Shown piece by piece: positions 17,618-26,307 of a DNA stretch of 64,000 bases; within the stretch, counting starts at the first letter, position 1, and each line of letters opens with the position of its first letter. The notes under the pieces are model-generated. The model worked only from the letters and a program-made list of their open reading frames with translations, was not told the DNA's origin and searched no databases. A program made the position numbers and the translations under genes. The stretch spans positions 124,001-188,000 of the forward strand of contig NZ_FOBO01000004.1 in the NCBI RefSeq assembly GCF_900109855.1, in the 5' to 3' direction. The stretch comes from Roseovarius tolerans (GTDB lineage: Bacteria; Pseudomonadota; Alphaproteobacteria; Rhodobacterales; Rhodobacteraceae).

Positions 17618-18577
17618 TCAGGACACCGCCACGGCGTCGGACGGGCCGGTGCTGCTGTAGAAGTCGCAGAGCAGGCTGAAGAGGCGGGCCTGCGTCGCCT
17701 CGGTATCCATCAGCGTCTCGTGGCGACCGCCGGGCACGAGTTCGAGCCGTCCGCCCGGCCAGCGTTTCATGCGACCATGCACGCGCGGCACATCGACGAT
17801 ATCCTCGTCGCTGCCCAGAATGGTCAGGCAGGGCAGGTCGGGCGAGGGGCGGCGCGCGAGATCACGGGTCTCGCGCAGCGCCTCGTGCAGCCAGTGCAGG
17901 CTGGGGCCGCCCAGGCCAAGCGCGGGATGCGCCCGCAACTGCCGCCCCATATAGGCCCACATGTCCTGATCATTGGTGAGCTTGTTGGTCTCGAACGGCT
18001 CGCTCAGCACGTAATGTTCCGCGGCGGTGCCGGGGGCGTAGCGATGGCTCATTCCGACCTGACGGCTGCCCCAGGATAGCGACCACGCCACCGGGCGCAG
18101 CGCGTCGGCCATCCTGATCCCCCACATCGGACCCGAAAAGGCGACGCTTGCGACATCGAGCCCCTGCATCACCGCGCGCAGCCCGATGCAGCCGCCCATC
18201 GAATGCGCCAGAAGATGCCACGGGCGCGGCAGGTCGAGCCTCTCGGCGGCCTGCATCATCGCGGCGACATCGTGCTGGTAGTCGATGAATTGATGCACAT
18301 GGCCAGACATCGAATCGTCAAGCAGGCGGCTGGCCAATCCCTGGCCGCGCCAGTCGATGGCGAAGGTGGCATATCCCCCTGCGGCGAACCGTGTCGCGGC
18401 GCGGCCGTATTTCTCGATATACTCGGTGCGTCCGGGCCAGAGCAGGACCGTGCCCCGGGGGGCCTCGCGGTTCCAGAGGCCGACGCGCAGGCGCACGTCA
18501 TCGCGCGCCGTGATCCACCAAGCGGCACCGCCCTCGGGCCCTTCGGCCACATCTGCGAAGAACGGTGCCGTGTCCAT
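17618..18577 (-). CDS. Alpha/beta hydrolase, monoacylglycerol-lipase-like
   Basis: A 319-residue serine hydrolase of the lysophospholipase/monoacylglycerol lipase type. AIDWRGQGLASR resembles the family's DxRGxGxS segment, the nucleophile elbow is LLAHSMGGCIGLRA, and the C-terminal LGSDEDIVDVP and GRHETLMD supply the likely Asp and His. The ATG at 18577 overlaps the SCP2-protein stop as ATGA, so the two are coupled. Association with a sterol-carrier-like lipid-binding protein suggests a joint role in lipid turnover; this is inference. Confidence 0.87.
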   Translation of the reverse strand: MDTAPFFADVAEGPEGGAAWWITARDDVRLRVGLWNREAPRGTVLLWPGRTEYIEKYGRAATRFAAGGYATFAIDWRGQGLASRLLDDSMSGHVHQFIDYQHDVAAMMQAAERLDLPRPWHLLAHSMGGCIGLRAVMQGLDVASVAFSGPMWGIRMADALRPVAWSLSWGSRQVGMSHRYAPGTAAEHYVLSEPFETNKLTNDQDMWAYMGRQLRAHPALGLGGPSLHWLHEALRETRDLARRPSPDLPCLTILGSDEDIVDVPRVHGRMKRWPGGRLELVPGGRHETLMDTEATQARLFSLLCDFYSSTGPSDAVAVS

Positions 18578-18867
18578 CAAGCGAGAACGCTGCCCAGCTT
18601 CATCGCTAGCCCCATGTCGCCGTCGACACTCAGACGGCCCGACATGAAGGCCGCCGTCGGGTCGAGATCGCCCTGCAGGATCGATTCGAACGTGTCGGCA
18701 TCGGCGGTGAGTGTCACGTCGGCGTCATCGTCGGAGGCACGCGCGCCATCCGAATCTATGACGATGCTGCCTTCGCCCTCGATCACGAATTTCGCGGTGC
18801 CGTCAAAACCGTCGTCGCCCATCTTGTCGTTGAGGGCCTTCACGGCCGCGTTGATCACGTCGCTCAT
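18577..18867 (-). CDS. SCP2 sterol-binding domain protein
   Basis: A 96-residue single-domain SCP2 protein with the typical VKALNDKMGDDGFDGTAKFVIEGEGSIVID and FESILQGDLDPTAAFMSGRLSVDGDMGLAMKL segments. SCP2 folds bind hydrophobic ligands such as fatty acyl chains. It is the first gene of a two-gene unit with the downstream lipase (4-bp overlap). Confidence 0.92.
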   Translation of the reverse strand: MSDVINAAVKALNDKMGDDGFDGTAKFVIEGEGSIVIDSDGARASDDDADVTLTADADTFESILQGDLDPTAAFMSGRLSVDGDMGLAMKLGSVLA

Positions 18868-18938
18868 CTGCGCTTCCTTTCACAATTGCGATGTCGGGGG
18901 TTTGAATCCCGGCATTCTGCGCTAAACTCACCACCGTT

Positions 18939-19499
18939 ATGGGCGCAGCAATCACCAATCTCAACCGTATCGTCACGGCATGTCTGGCGGTAGTCACGTT
19001 TTCCTTACCCGCCATGGCGGAGGACACACGGCTTGATACGCTGCTGTCGGACCTGTCCACGGCTGAACCGGCGGAGGCACGCAAGATCGCCGCCGAGGTC
19101 GAACTGGAATGGTCGAAATCCGGCTCGCCCGCGATGGACCTGCTGTTGCGCCGGGGCGAAGATGCGATCGAGGCCGGTGATCTCGATGCTGCGGTCGAGC
19201 ATCTGAGCGCGCTGATCGACCATGCGCCGCACTTCGCGCAGGGCTGGCATCTGCGCTCGGTCGCGTTTTTCAAGCAGGATCGTTACGGGCTGGCGCTGGC
19301 CGATATCGAGCGGGCGCTGGCGCTGGAGCCGCGACAGTTCAACGTGATCTACGGGCTGGGCGTGCTGCTCGATGAGACCGGGCATCCCGATCTGGCCTAT
19401 GACGCCTTTTCACGCGCGTTGGCTATACATCCCCACCATGAGGACGTAACCAAGGCCAAAGAGCGTGTGGCCCGCGACCTGGGCGGCGCGGAACTCTGA
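18939..19499 (+). CDS. TPR-repeat periplasmic protein
   Basis: A 186-residue protein with an N-terminal signal-like hydrophobic segment (ITACLAVVTFSLPAMA, probable cleavage after AMA), then three or so TPR motifs: AIEAGDLDAAVEHLSALIDHAPHFAQGW, RYGLALADIERALALEPRQF and LAYDAFSRALAIHPHH. No catalytic features. The Suv3-like helicase gene follows after 20 bp and may be co-transcribed. Confidence 0.82.
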   Translation: MGAAITNLNRIVTACLAVVTFSLPAMAEDTRLDTLLSDLSTAEPAEARKIAAEVELEWSKSGSPAMDLLLRRGEDAIEAGDLDAAVEHLSALIDHAPHFAQGWHLRSVAFFKQDRYGLALADIERALALEPRQFNVIYGLGVLLDETGHPDLAYDAFSRALAIHPHHEDVTKAKERVARDLGGAEL

Positions 19500-19519
19500 C
19501 GGCATAAGGAACGCGGCGG

Positions 19520-22366
19520 ATGTCCGAGCAGTCGAGAACCCTTGCGGTTCTGGGCCCCACCAATACCGGCAAGACGCATTTCGCCATCGAGCGGATGCTG
19601 GGCTATCGTACGGGGGTGATCGGCCTGCCGCTGCGCCTGTTGGCGCGCGAGGTCTATGACCGGATCGTGGCGGTGCGCGGCCCGTCGGTGGTGGCGCTGG
19701 TGACGGGCGAAGAGCGCATCGTGCCCGAGCGCGCGCAATACTGGGTCTGCACGGTTGAGGCGATGCCCGACGGGATGGGCACCGATTTCGTTGCCGTGGA
19801 CGAGATACAGCTTTGTGCCGATCCCGAGCGGGGCCATGTCTTTACCGACCGGCTGTTGCGCATGCGGGGCCTGCGCGAGACCCAGTTTCTGGGCAGTCAC
19901 ACGATGCGCAGCGTGATTGCCAACCTCGTGCCGGGCGTCGAGTTTCTGAGCCGCGAGCGAATGTCGCAGCTGAGTTATTCGGGGCCGAAGAAGATCTCAA
20001 AGATGCCCGCCCGCAGTGCGATTGTAGGATTTTCGGTGGAAAACGTCTATGCGATGGCTGAATTGCTGCGTCGGCAAAAGGGCGGGGCGGCGGTGGTGAT
20101 GGGCGCGCTTTCCCCGCGCACGCGCAATGCGCAGGTGGCGCTCTATCAGAATGGCGATGTCGATTATCTGGTGGCGACCGATGCGATCGGCATGGGGCTC
20201 AACCTCGATATCAACCACGTGGCGTTCTCGTCGCTGACCAAGTTCGACGGGCGGCGGATGCGGCATCTGCAACCCAATGAGCTGGGGCAGATCGCCGGGC
20301 GCGCGGGGCGGGGGATGAGCCATGGCACATTCGGTGTGACCGGCGAGGCGCCCGATCTCGACCCCGATCTGGCGCAGGCGATCATGGAGCATCGCTTTGC
20401 CCCCATTCGCAAGCTGGAATGGCGCAACGCGCGGCTGGCTTTTGGCAGCACGCAGTCGCTGATCGCCTCGTTGGAGGCCAAGCCCGAGCACGAGTTGCTG
20501 GCCCGCGCCCGCGAGGCCGACGATCTGGGCGCGCTCAAGACGCTGGTGGCAGAGCCCGATGTCGCGGCGCGCGCCACCGATGCGCCCTCGGTCCGGCTGT
20601 TGTGGGATGTCTGCCGCATTCCCGATTTTCGCGGCATCAGCCATGCCGAACATGCGGGCCTGTTGGAACGAATTTACGGCGATCTGGTTGAGTATGGGCG
20701 TGTGCCTGACGATTGGCTGGCGCGGCAAGTCAAGCGGATCGACCGCACCGATGGTGATATCGACACATTGTCGAAACGGCTGGCGTATATCCGCACATGG
20801 ACCTATGTCGCACAGCGCAAGGGTTGGGTGGATGACGAAAATCATTGGCGCGGCGCGACTCGCGCGGTAGAAGACCGCCTGTCGGACGCGCTGCACGAGC
20901 GTCTGACGCAAAGATTTGTGGACCGGCGCACATCCGTGCTCTTGCGCCGGCTCAAGCAGAAGGAGGCCATGGTGGCCGAGGTAAACGATCAAGGTGATGT
21001 GAGCGTCGAAGGCGAATTCGTCGGACGGCTCGAAGGGTTCCGCTTCATGCAGGACAAGGCGGCAGCGGGCAAGGAGGCGCGCACGTTGCAACAGGCGAGC
21101 CTGCAGGCGCTGGCCCCGCATTTCCATCTCAAGGCGGATCGCTTTTACAACGCGCCCGATACCGAGATCGATTTCACCGAACAGGGCGGGCTGCTCTGGG
21201 GCAAGGAAGCGGTGGGCAAGCTGATGCCCGGTGCCGACGCGCTCAAGCCGCAGGTCGCGGCCTTTGTCGATGACGAGGCGGGCGCGGATGTGGCGCAGAA
21301 GGTGCAGCGCCGCCTTCAGCATTTCATCGACCGCAAGATCGCCACGCTGTTCGAGCCGATGATGAACCTGCAACGCGACGAGACCTTGAGCGGTCTGGCA
21401 CGCGGCTTTGGCTTTCGCATGGTCGAGGCGCTTGGCATCATTCCGCGCGGCGAGGTGGCCGCCGAGGTCAAGGCGCTTGATCAGGAGGCGCGCAGCGTGC
21501 TGCGCAAGCATGGCATCCGGTTCGGTCAGTTCACGGTGTTCATGCCCGCGCTGCTGAAACCTGCGCCGACACGGCTGCGGCTGGTGCTGTGGTCGCTGAG
21601 CAACGGGTTGCAGGATTTCCCCGAGGCACCGCCGCCGGGTCTGGTGACGGTGCCCGCGCGGGACGATGCGCCCAAGGGCTATCACAGCATGGCCGGGTAT
21701 CGCGCCGCTGGTGAGCGGGCGATTCGCATCGACATGCTGGAACGGCTGGCCGACATGCTGCGCAGTGAGGACACGCGCGGCGGCTTTGAGGCCAAGGCGG
21801 ACATGCTGTCGATCACCGGCATGACGCTGGAGCAGTTCGCGGCGCTGATGCAGGGGCTGGGCTACAAGGCCGAGCGCGGTGAGCGCGAGAAGGTCAAGCC
21901 GGTGGATCAGGTCGTGGCGGAAGCGCCCGCCGATGCCGCGCAAGCCGCCGAGGAGACCCCGGTCGAGACCGCCGAGGAGGCCGTCGAGGCGATCGCGGAT
22001 CAGGGCGAGGCCCCGATTGCCGCCGAGCCGCCGGAGGCCGAGGTCGAGGTGGTGCCCGAGATTTCGGAGACCCCGGAAGAGGAAGTGACACCAGGCGAGA
22101 CGCCGGAGATGGCGGAGCCGGAGATCGAGGTTTATTACACCTTCACCTGGGCCCCGCGCGCGCCGCGTGGCAACCGCCCCGCACAGGGTGGGCGTGGCAA
22201 GCCGCAAGGCAAGGCGCAGGGCAAGCCCAAGGGCAAGGGCGGCCCCAGGGGCAAGCCGCGCGAGGACAACCCGCGGAACTACTCGGCCAAGCCCGAGAAG
22301 AAGGACAAGATCGACCCCGACAATCCCTTTGCGGCGGCCCTGATGGGGCTCAAGACCAAGGGCTGA
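19520..22366 (+). CDS. Suv3-like superfamily 2 helicase
   Basis: A 948-residue helicase related to mitochondrial Suv3 RNA helicase. Walker A is GPTNTGKTH (residues 12-20), the DExx-type motif II appears as VDEIQLC, and the second RecA lobe shows LVATDAIGMGLNLDINHVAF and QIAGRAGRG (motif VI). A central all-helical region follows, and the C-terminal 150 residues are low complexity: acidic Ala/Glu/Pro-rich, then a Gly/Lys/Arg/Pro tail likely to bind RNA. Neighbours (S4 RNA-binding protein, FdxA, CarD) form a run that I recall as conserved in Rhodobacterales. The function is probably RNA turnover or remodelling. Confidence 0.88.
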   Translation: MSEQSRTLAVLGPTNTGKTHFAIERMLGYRTGVIGLPLRLLAREVYDRIVAVRGPSVVALVTGEERIVPERAQYWVCTVEAMPDGMGTDFVAVDEIQLCADPERGHVFTDRLLRMRGLRETQFLGSHTMRSVIANLVPGVEFLSRERMSQLSYSGPKKISKMPARSAIVGFSVENVYAMAELLRRQKGGAAVVMGALSPRTRNAQVALYQNGDVDYLVATDAIGMGLNLDINHVAFSSLTKFDGRRMRHLQPNELGQIAGRAGRGMSHGTFGVTGEAPDLDPDLAQAIMEHRFAPIRKLEWRNARLAFGSTQSLIASLEAKPEHELLARAREADDLGALKTLVAEPDVAARATDAPSVRLLWDVCRIPDFRGISHAEHAGLLERIYGDLVEYGRVPDDWLARQVKRIDRTDGDIDTLSKRLAYIRTWTYVAQRKGWVDDENHWRGATRAVEDRLSDALHERLTQRFVDRRTSVLLRRLKQKEAMVAEVNDQGDVSVEGEFVGRLEGFRFMQDKAAAGKEARTLQQASLQALAPHFHLKADRFYNAPDTEIDFTEQGGLLWGKEAVGKLMPGADALKPQVAAFVDDEAGADVAQKVQRRLQHFIDRKIATLFEPMMNLQRDETLSGLARGFGFRMVEALGIIPRGEVAAEVKALDQEARSVLRKHGIRFGQFTVFMPALLKPAPTRLRLVLWSLSNGLQDFPEAPPPGLVTVPARDDAPKGYHSMAGYRAAGERAIRIDMLERLADMLRSEDTRGGFEAKADMLSITGMTLEQFAALMQGLGYKAERGEREKVKPVDQVVAEAPADAAQAAEETPVETAEEAVEAIADQGEAPIAAEPPEAEVEVVPEISETPEEEVTPGETPEMAEPEIEVYYTFTWAPRAPRGNRPAQGGRGKPQGKAQGKPKGKGGPRGKPREDNPRNYSAKPEKKDKIDPDNPFAAALMGLKTKG

Positions 22367-22369
22367 TCC

Positions 22370-22750
22370 TTGGTCGGGGGCGCGTCACGCATCCGTCTCG
22401 ACAAGTGGCTGTGGCATGCGCGGTTTTTCAAGACGCGCTCGCTGGCGTCCAAGCAAGTGTCGGGCGGGCATGTGCGGGTCAACGGCAACCGGGTGTCGAA
22501 ACCGGCGCAGGCGGTGGGGCCCGAGGATGTGCTGACCTTCTTGCAGGGCGATGCGGTGCGGGTGGTGCGGATTTTGGCCCCCGGCACGCGGCGCGGCCCG
22601 GCCTCCGAGGCGCAAACCCTCTATGATGATCTGACCGAGCCCAAGCCGCAGGACAGCGTTCCGCCCGCGCCAAAATACGAGGGAAAAGGACGCCCCACCA
22701 AGCGCGACCGCCGCAAACTCGATCTCAATGGGCCGGGGACGCTTGATTGA
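22370..22750 (+). CDS. S4-domain RNA-binding protein, HslR-like
   Basis: A 126-residue protein with an N-terminal S4 domain (IRLDKWLWHARFFKTRSLASKQVSGGHVRVNG) and a basic C-terminus (KGRPTKRDRRKLD), like Hsp15/HslR, which binds stalled 50S subunits carrying nascent chains. The start is probably the TTG at 22370, three bases after the helicase stop, since no ATG exists near the domain start. It is likely co-translated with the helicase. Confidence 0.85.
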   Translation: MVGGASRIRLDKWLWHARFFKTRSLASKQVSGGHVRVNGNRVSKPAQAVGPEDVLTFLQGDAVRVVRILAPGTRRGPASEAQTLYDDLTEPKPQDSVPPAPKYEGKGRPTKRDRRKLDLNGPGTLD

Positions 22751-22802
22751 TCCGGTTCACTGGATTAGGTGAAGCGCAATCCGGCAAACATGAGAGACGA
22801 CC

Positions 22803-23141
22803 ATGACCTACATCGTCAACGACAGCTGCATCGCCTGCAAATACACCGACTGCGTCGAGGTCTGCCCGGTGGATTGCTTTTACGAAGGCGAGAACATGCT
22901 GGTCATCCACCCCGATGAGTGCATCGACTGCGGTGTCTGCGAGCCGGAATGCCCCGCCGACGCGATCCGCCCGGACACCGAGCCGGAGATGGAGAAATGG
23001 GTGGAGTTCAACCGCAAGTATTCGGAGATGTGGCCGGTCATCATCACCAAGAAAGACCCGCTGCCCGAGGCCGAGGAACGCGATGGTGAGACCGGCAAGC
23101 TGGAGAAGTACTTTTCCGAGGCCCCCGGCGAGGGCGGCTGA
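22803..23141 (+). CDS. fdxA: 7Fe ferredoxin FdxA
   Basis: A 112-residue ferredoxin with two cluster-binding regions: [18 protein letters not shown] (3Fe-4S type with a displaced Cys) and [16 protein letters not shown] (4Fe-4S). The C-terminal extension ([17 protein letters not shown]) is typical of the FdxA/Azotobacter FdI class. It is a small electron carrier with no specific partner visible here. Confidence 0.95.
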   Translation: MTYIVNDSCIACKYTDCVEVCPVDCFYEGENMLVIHPDECIDCGVCEPECPADAIRPDTEPEMEKWVEFNRKYSEMWPVIITKKDPLPEAEERDGETGKLEKYFSEAPGEGG

Positions 23142-23306
23142 GACCGATTCGCGCGGCTTGGGCGTGCATGGCGCGCCGGGCGGCCCGAGAAAACCGAAGA
23201 ATCCGTTGTTTTCACGATGGATTTACCGCTCCTGTGATGCATGGCCTTTCACAGGGTGCGTTTTTGTGATACATTTCCTTCATAAACAATGAGAGATGCC
23301 TGACAT

Positions 23307-23340
23307 AAATTCACCCACCTTGCTGCCTGGGGGTGAATTT
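23307..23340 (+). promoter_or_regulatory. 10-bp inverted repeat upstream of carD
   Basis: AAATTCACCC (23307-23316) and GGGTGAATTT (23331-23340) are perfect complementary arms around 14 bases, about 100 bp before the carD start. No T-run follows, so it is not a simple terminator. It could be a carD leader hairpin or an operator. The rest of the fdxA-carD gap shows nothing else that I recognise. Confidence 0.55.
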
Positions 23341-23438
23341 CCTTGTGACAGTGACACATATCCCCGGTCTGCAACTGGTCCGAGGCGTGTGTTCGTCTGC
23401 GTCACCAAGGCAGGCCCCCATGCTAGGAAATGAACCGA

Positions 23439-23948
23439 ATGTCGAAATCCAAGAAATCCGAATTTCGCCCTGATGATTATGTCGTGTACCCCGCCCATGG
23501 CGTGGGGCAGATCGTGTCCATCGAAGAGCAGGAAATCGCCGGGATCACCCTGGAGCTTTTCGTGATCTCCTTCGAGAAGGACAAGATGACCCTGCGGGTG
23601 CCGACCAACAAGGCGACGGAAATCGGAATGCGCAGCCTGTCCAGCCCCGACGTGATTTCGAAGGCGATGACAACGCTTAAGGGCAAGGCCAAGGTCAAGC
23701 GCGCGATGTGGTCGCGCCGCGCCCAGGAATACGAGCAAAAGATCAACTCGGGCGATTTGATCGCCATCGCCGAGGTCGTGCGCGACCTGCATCGCAGCGA
23801 CGATCAGCGTGAGCAGAGCTATTCCGAGCGCCAGCTTTACGAGGCGGCGCTCGAGCGTCTGACCCGTGAGGTCGCGGCTGTTTCCGGTGGCGATGAGGTT
23901 CTGGCCGCCAAGCAGGTGGACGAGGTTCTGGTCTCGCGCGCGGCGTAA
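23439..23948 (+). CDS. carD: CarD family transcriptional regulator
   Basis: A 169-residue CarD/CdnL protein that binds RNA polymerase and stabilises open complexes. The N-terminal RNAP-interaction (Tudor-like) domain reads FRPDDYVVYPAHGVGQIVSIEEQEIAGI; the C-terminal helical DNA-binding part includes AMWSRRAQEYEQKINSGDLIAIAEVVRDL. I chose the ATG at 23439 because AGGAA lies about 10 bases upstream, whereas the ATG at 23430 sits almost on the Shine-Dalgarno sequence. It is followed by a strong terminator. Confidence 0.94.
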   Translation: MSKSKKSEFRPDDYVVYPAHGVGQIVSIEEQEIAGITLELFVISFEKDKMTLRVPTNKATEIGMRSLSSPDVISKAMTTLKGKAKVKRAMWSRRAQEYEQKINSGDLIAIAEVVRDLHRSDDQREQSYSERQLYEAALERLTREVAAVSGGDEVLAAKQVDEVLVSRAA

Positions 23949-23970
23949 GCCTGGTTGCGGATTGGTATTG

Positions 23971-23998
23971 GGCCGCGCCTTCGGGGCGCGGCCTTTTT
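23971..23998 (+). terminator. Rho-independent terminator after carD
   Basis: GGCCGCGCC (23971-23979) pairs with GGCGCGGCC (23985-23993) around a TTCGG turn and is followed by TTTTT (23994-23998). Confidence 0.92.
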
Positions 23999-24040
23999 CG
24001 TGGGGGATCGGGAGGTTGAGAGAGGGGCTGTGGGTGGCTT

Positions 24041-24265
24041 GGAGCGGTCATTGAATGCCCCGTATAAGGTGCCGCGCGGTCGCAGGGCCGGGGACTGGCG
24101 AAGCAACGGTTGTTGCCCGCACTTTATCCCAGCCAAGTCATTCTAAACTCAACACGTTGCGCGCCCTATCATATCGCCAGGCCGCGGGACGGCCCGGCGA
24201 TCGCGCGGCACCTTCGGTGCGTTTCGCGCGGTTGGTTCTTATCTCCGCTCAAGCCCAAATCCACC
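24041..24265 (+). repeat. Dispersed hairpin element, full copy (copy 3)
   Basis: The left arm at 24069-24101 (GTGCCGCGCGGTCGCAGGGC and on) is complementary to the right arm at 24174-24211 (ending GGCCCGGCGATCGCGCGGCA). The centre contains CGCACTTTATCCCAGCCAA. Just past the right arm, GCACC-TTC-GGTGC (24208-24220) forms a second hairpin that shares bases with the arm. It is almost identical to the inverted copy at 47.1-47.3 kb and fills the gap between the convergent carD and cobS genes. Confidence 0.88.
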
Positions 24266-24280
24266 CAAGTTCGCGACATA

Positions 24281-25039
24281 TCACGCCAGCAGGCTGACCA
24301 GCACCGCGATCTCAACCATCTGTTGCGTCGCGCCCAGAATGTCTCCGGTCTGCCCGCCGATCCTGGCCCGGGCGAGGGCCGCCACCGCGACCGTGACGAG
24401 CCCGGCCCAGAGCACCGCCCAGAGCCCGGCCCCGCCTGCGAGGATCAGCGCGACCCCGATCGTCACGCCCAGACCAAGCAGGACCGCCGCCATTGGAGCC
24501 CGGCCCTGACTGTGTGACAGCCCGTCGGCGCGCGCATGGGGCAGGGCGGCCATCACCCCGGCCATCGCTGCGCGTGACAGGGTGGCGGCGACCAGCACGC
24601 CCGCGACGCCTGCCGCCGGGGACTGTGCGAAGAGCAGCCAGAGGGTGATTCCCCGCGCGGCCAGTGACAGGCAGAGCGCGATCACGCCGTAGCTGCCGAT
24701 ATGGCTGTCGCGCATGATCTCCAGCCGCCTTTGCTGCGTCCAGCCACCCCAGAGACCGTCGGCGCTATCGGCGAGCCCGTCTTCGTGCATCGCGCCGGTA
24801 CTGACGATCCCGAGGGTCAGGACCACAAGCGCCACCAGAGGCGCTGGCAGACCGCACCACAGTGCGACCAGCCCGCCCAATGCCGCCAGCCCGCCGATCA
24901 CCAACCCGGCCAGCGGATAGGCCCAGGCCGCGCGTGCCCCGCGCGCGAAGCAGGTGCAGCGCACCGGCAGGCGGCTGAGCAGCGAGAGCGCGAGGGGGAT
25001 ATCGCCCGCGCGGATCAGGGCGGTGTCGTTTTCTGCCAT
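24281..25039 (-). CDS. cobS: Adenosylcobinamide-GDP ribazoletransferase (cobalamin synthase)
   Basis: A 252-residue polytopic membrane enzyme joining adenosylcobinamide-GDP and alpha-ribazole in the last steps of B12 assembly (also called CobV, and distinct from chelatase CobS at 11 kb). Signatures are [11 protein letters not shown] at the start and the conserved [37 protein letters not shown], with its acidic Mg2+-binding residues. The ATG at 25039 is preferred over 25066 because it has AAAGG upstream. It diverges from cobT at 25.1 kb with 78 bp between them, too short for a cobalamin riboswitch. Confidence 0.92.
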   Translation of the reverse strand: MAENDTALIRAGDIPLALSLLSRLPVRCTCFARGARAAWAYPLAGLVIGGLAALGGLVALWCGLPAPLVALVVLTLGIVSTGAMHEDGLADSADGLWGGWTQQRRLEIMRDSHIGSYGVIALCLSLAARGITLWLLFAQSPAAGVAGVLVAATLSRAAMAGVMAALPHARADGLSHSQGRAPMAAVLLGLGVTIGVALILAGGAGLWAVLWAGLVTVAVAALARARIGGQTGDILGATQQMVEIAVLVSLLA

Positions 25040-25117
25040 GCGGGGGCCTTTTGGGGCTGTGGTCAAGGACCCTGTCGCGATACATCAAGGGCAGGTCCCT
25101 ATGCAACGAGGCAAGCC

Positions 25118-26131
25118 ATGCACACCGGTTTTTCCACCCTTGCCGATCTGGCCGCGCTGCTGCGCGACCTGCCTGCGCCCGATGCCGCAGCCCATGAGGC
25201 GGCGCGCGAGCGCGATGCTCAACTGACCAAGCCGCCGGGTGCGCTTGGCCGGTTGGAGGATCTGGCGCTGTGGTATTGCGGCTGGCGCGGTGACGCGCGC
25301 GCAAGGGTGAGCGCGCCGCAGGTGATCGTCTTTGCCGGAAATCACGGGGTGGTGGCGCAGGGCGTCTCGGCCTTTCCGGCGGAGGTCACGGCGCAGATGG
25401 TCGCCAATTTTGAAGCGGGCGGCGCGGCGGTCAACCAACTGGCCCGGGTGGCGGGGGCGCGGATGGATGTGCACGCCCTCGATCTCGACCGGCCGACGGG
25501 GGATATCAGCACCGGCCCGGCGATGACCGAGGCCGAGGTGATCGCCGCCCTGCGCACCGGATGGGAGGCGGTCGCGCCAGACACCGACCTGCTCGTCTTG
25601 GGCGAGATGGGCATCGGCAATACCACGAGTGCGGCGGCGATTGCGCTGGCGCTTTTCGGCGGGGCGGCGGGCGAGTGGACCGGGCGCGGCACCGGCGTGG
25701 ACGAGGCCGGGCTTGACCGCAAGACGCAAGTGGTGGCGCGCGCGGTCGCGGCGAATGCAGGCGCGACGGACGGTCTGGAGGTGCTGCGCTGCCTTGGCGG
25801 GCGGGAACTGGCGGCGATGGCGGGGGCGATCCTGCGCGCGCGGATGATGCGGGTGCCGGTGCTGCTCGATGGGTTCATCTGCACCGCCGCCGCGGCCTGC
25901 CTGGAGAGGACGCAGCCCGGCGCGCTCGATCATACGCTCGCGGGCCATGTCAGCGCCGAGCCGGGCCATGCACGGCTGCTGGAGCGGTTGGGCAAGGACC
26001 CGCTGCTGTCGCTTGGCCTGCGCCTTGGCGAGGGCACGGGCGGGGTGCTGGCCATGGGCGTCGTGCAATCGGCGCTGGCCTGTCATTCGGGCATGGCGAC
26101 GTTTTCCGAGGCGGGTGTTGCGGGCGGTTGA
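25118..26131 (+). CDS. cobT: Nicotinate-nucleotide-dimethylbenzimidazole phosphoribosyltransferase
   Basis: A 337-residue enzyme (also called CobU) making alpha-ribazole phosphate from dimethylbenzimidazole and nicotinate mononucleotide for the lower B12 ligand. Motifs: [19 protein letters not shown] near the N-terminus, [38 protein letters not shown], and the C-terminal [19 protein letters not shown] with [13 protein letters not shown]. The ATG at 25118 starts the family-typical sequence. It diverges from the cobalamin synthase gene; the product is distinct from chelatase subunit CobT at 8.2 kb. Confidence 0.95.
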   Translation: MHTGFSTLADLAALLRDLPAPDAAAHEAARERDAQLTKPPGALGRLEDLALWYCGWRGDARARVSAPQVIVFAGNHGVVAQGVSAFPAEVTAQMVANFEAGGAAVNQLARVAGARMDVHALDLDRPTGDISTGPAMTEAEVIAALRTGWEAVAPDTDLLVLGEMGIGNTTSAAAIALALFGGAAGEWTGRGTGVDEAGLDRKTQVVARAVAANAGATDGLEVLRCLGGRELAAMAGAILRARMMRVPVLLDGFICTAAAACLERTQPGALDHTLAGHVSAEPGHARLLERLGKDPLLSLGLRLGEGTGGVLAMGVVQSALACHSGMATFSEAGVAGG

Positions 26132-26146
26132 TGGTGTATTCCTGAC

Positions 26147-26212
26147 GTCATCGTCCGGCTTGACCGGACGATCTCATGGCCGGGAGATCCTCGGGTCGAG
26201 CCCGAGGATGAC
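26147..26212. repeat. Inverted pair of short palindromic repeats (BIME-like)
   Basis: Two 29-bp units face each other. Unit 1 (26147-26175) contains CGTCCGG-CTTGA-CCGGACG. Unit 2 (26184-26212, reverse orientation) contains CCTCGGG-TCGAG-CCCGAGG. Their outer parts (GTCAT and GATCTC) match. Similar GTCATCCTCGGGCTTGACCC-type repeats are common between genes in alphaproteobacteria. It lies in the 176 bp between cobT and the permease gene. Confidence 0.85.
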
Positions 26213-26307
26213 GGGGATGGAGAGGCCTGACACAGGCAATTCCTTGACCCTTCCGCTGCGCCGGAATACTGATCGAAACTGTCGGATTAGACCGGAGCAA
26301 ACCGCCC

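Noticed and set aside
19997..22207. A 736-codon open frame antisense to the Suv3-like helicase gene
   Set aside because: It is a shadow frame of high-GC coding DNA: rich in Arg, His, Gln and Leu, with no motif, and the plus-strand helicase has full conserved motifs.
25040..25117. Possible cobalamin riboswitch between the divergent late B12 genes
   Set aside because: The gap is only 78 bp and lacks a B12-box-like sequence.
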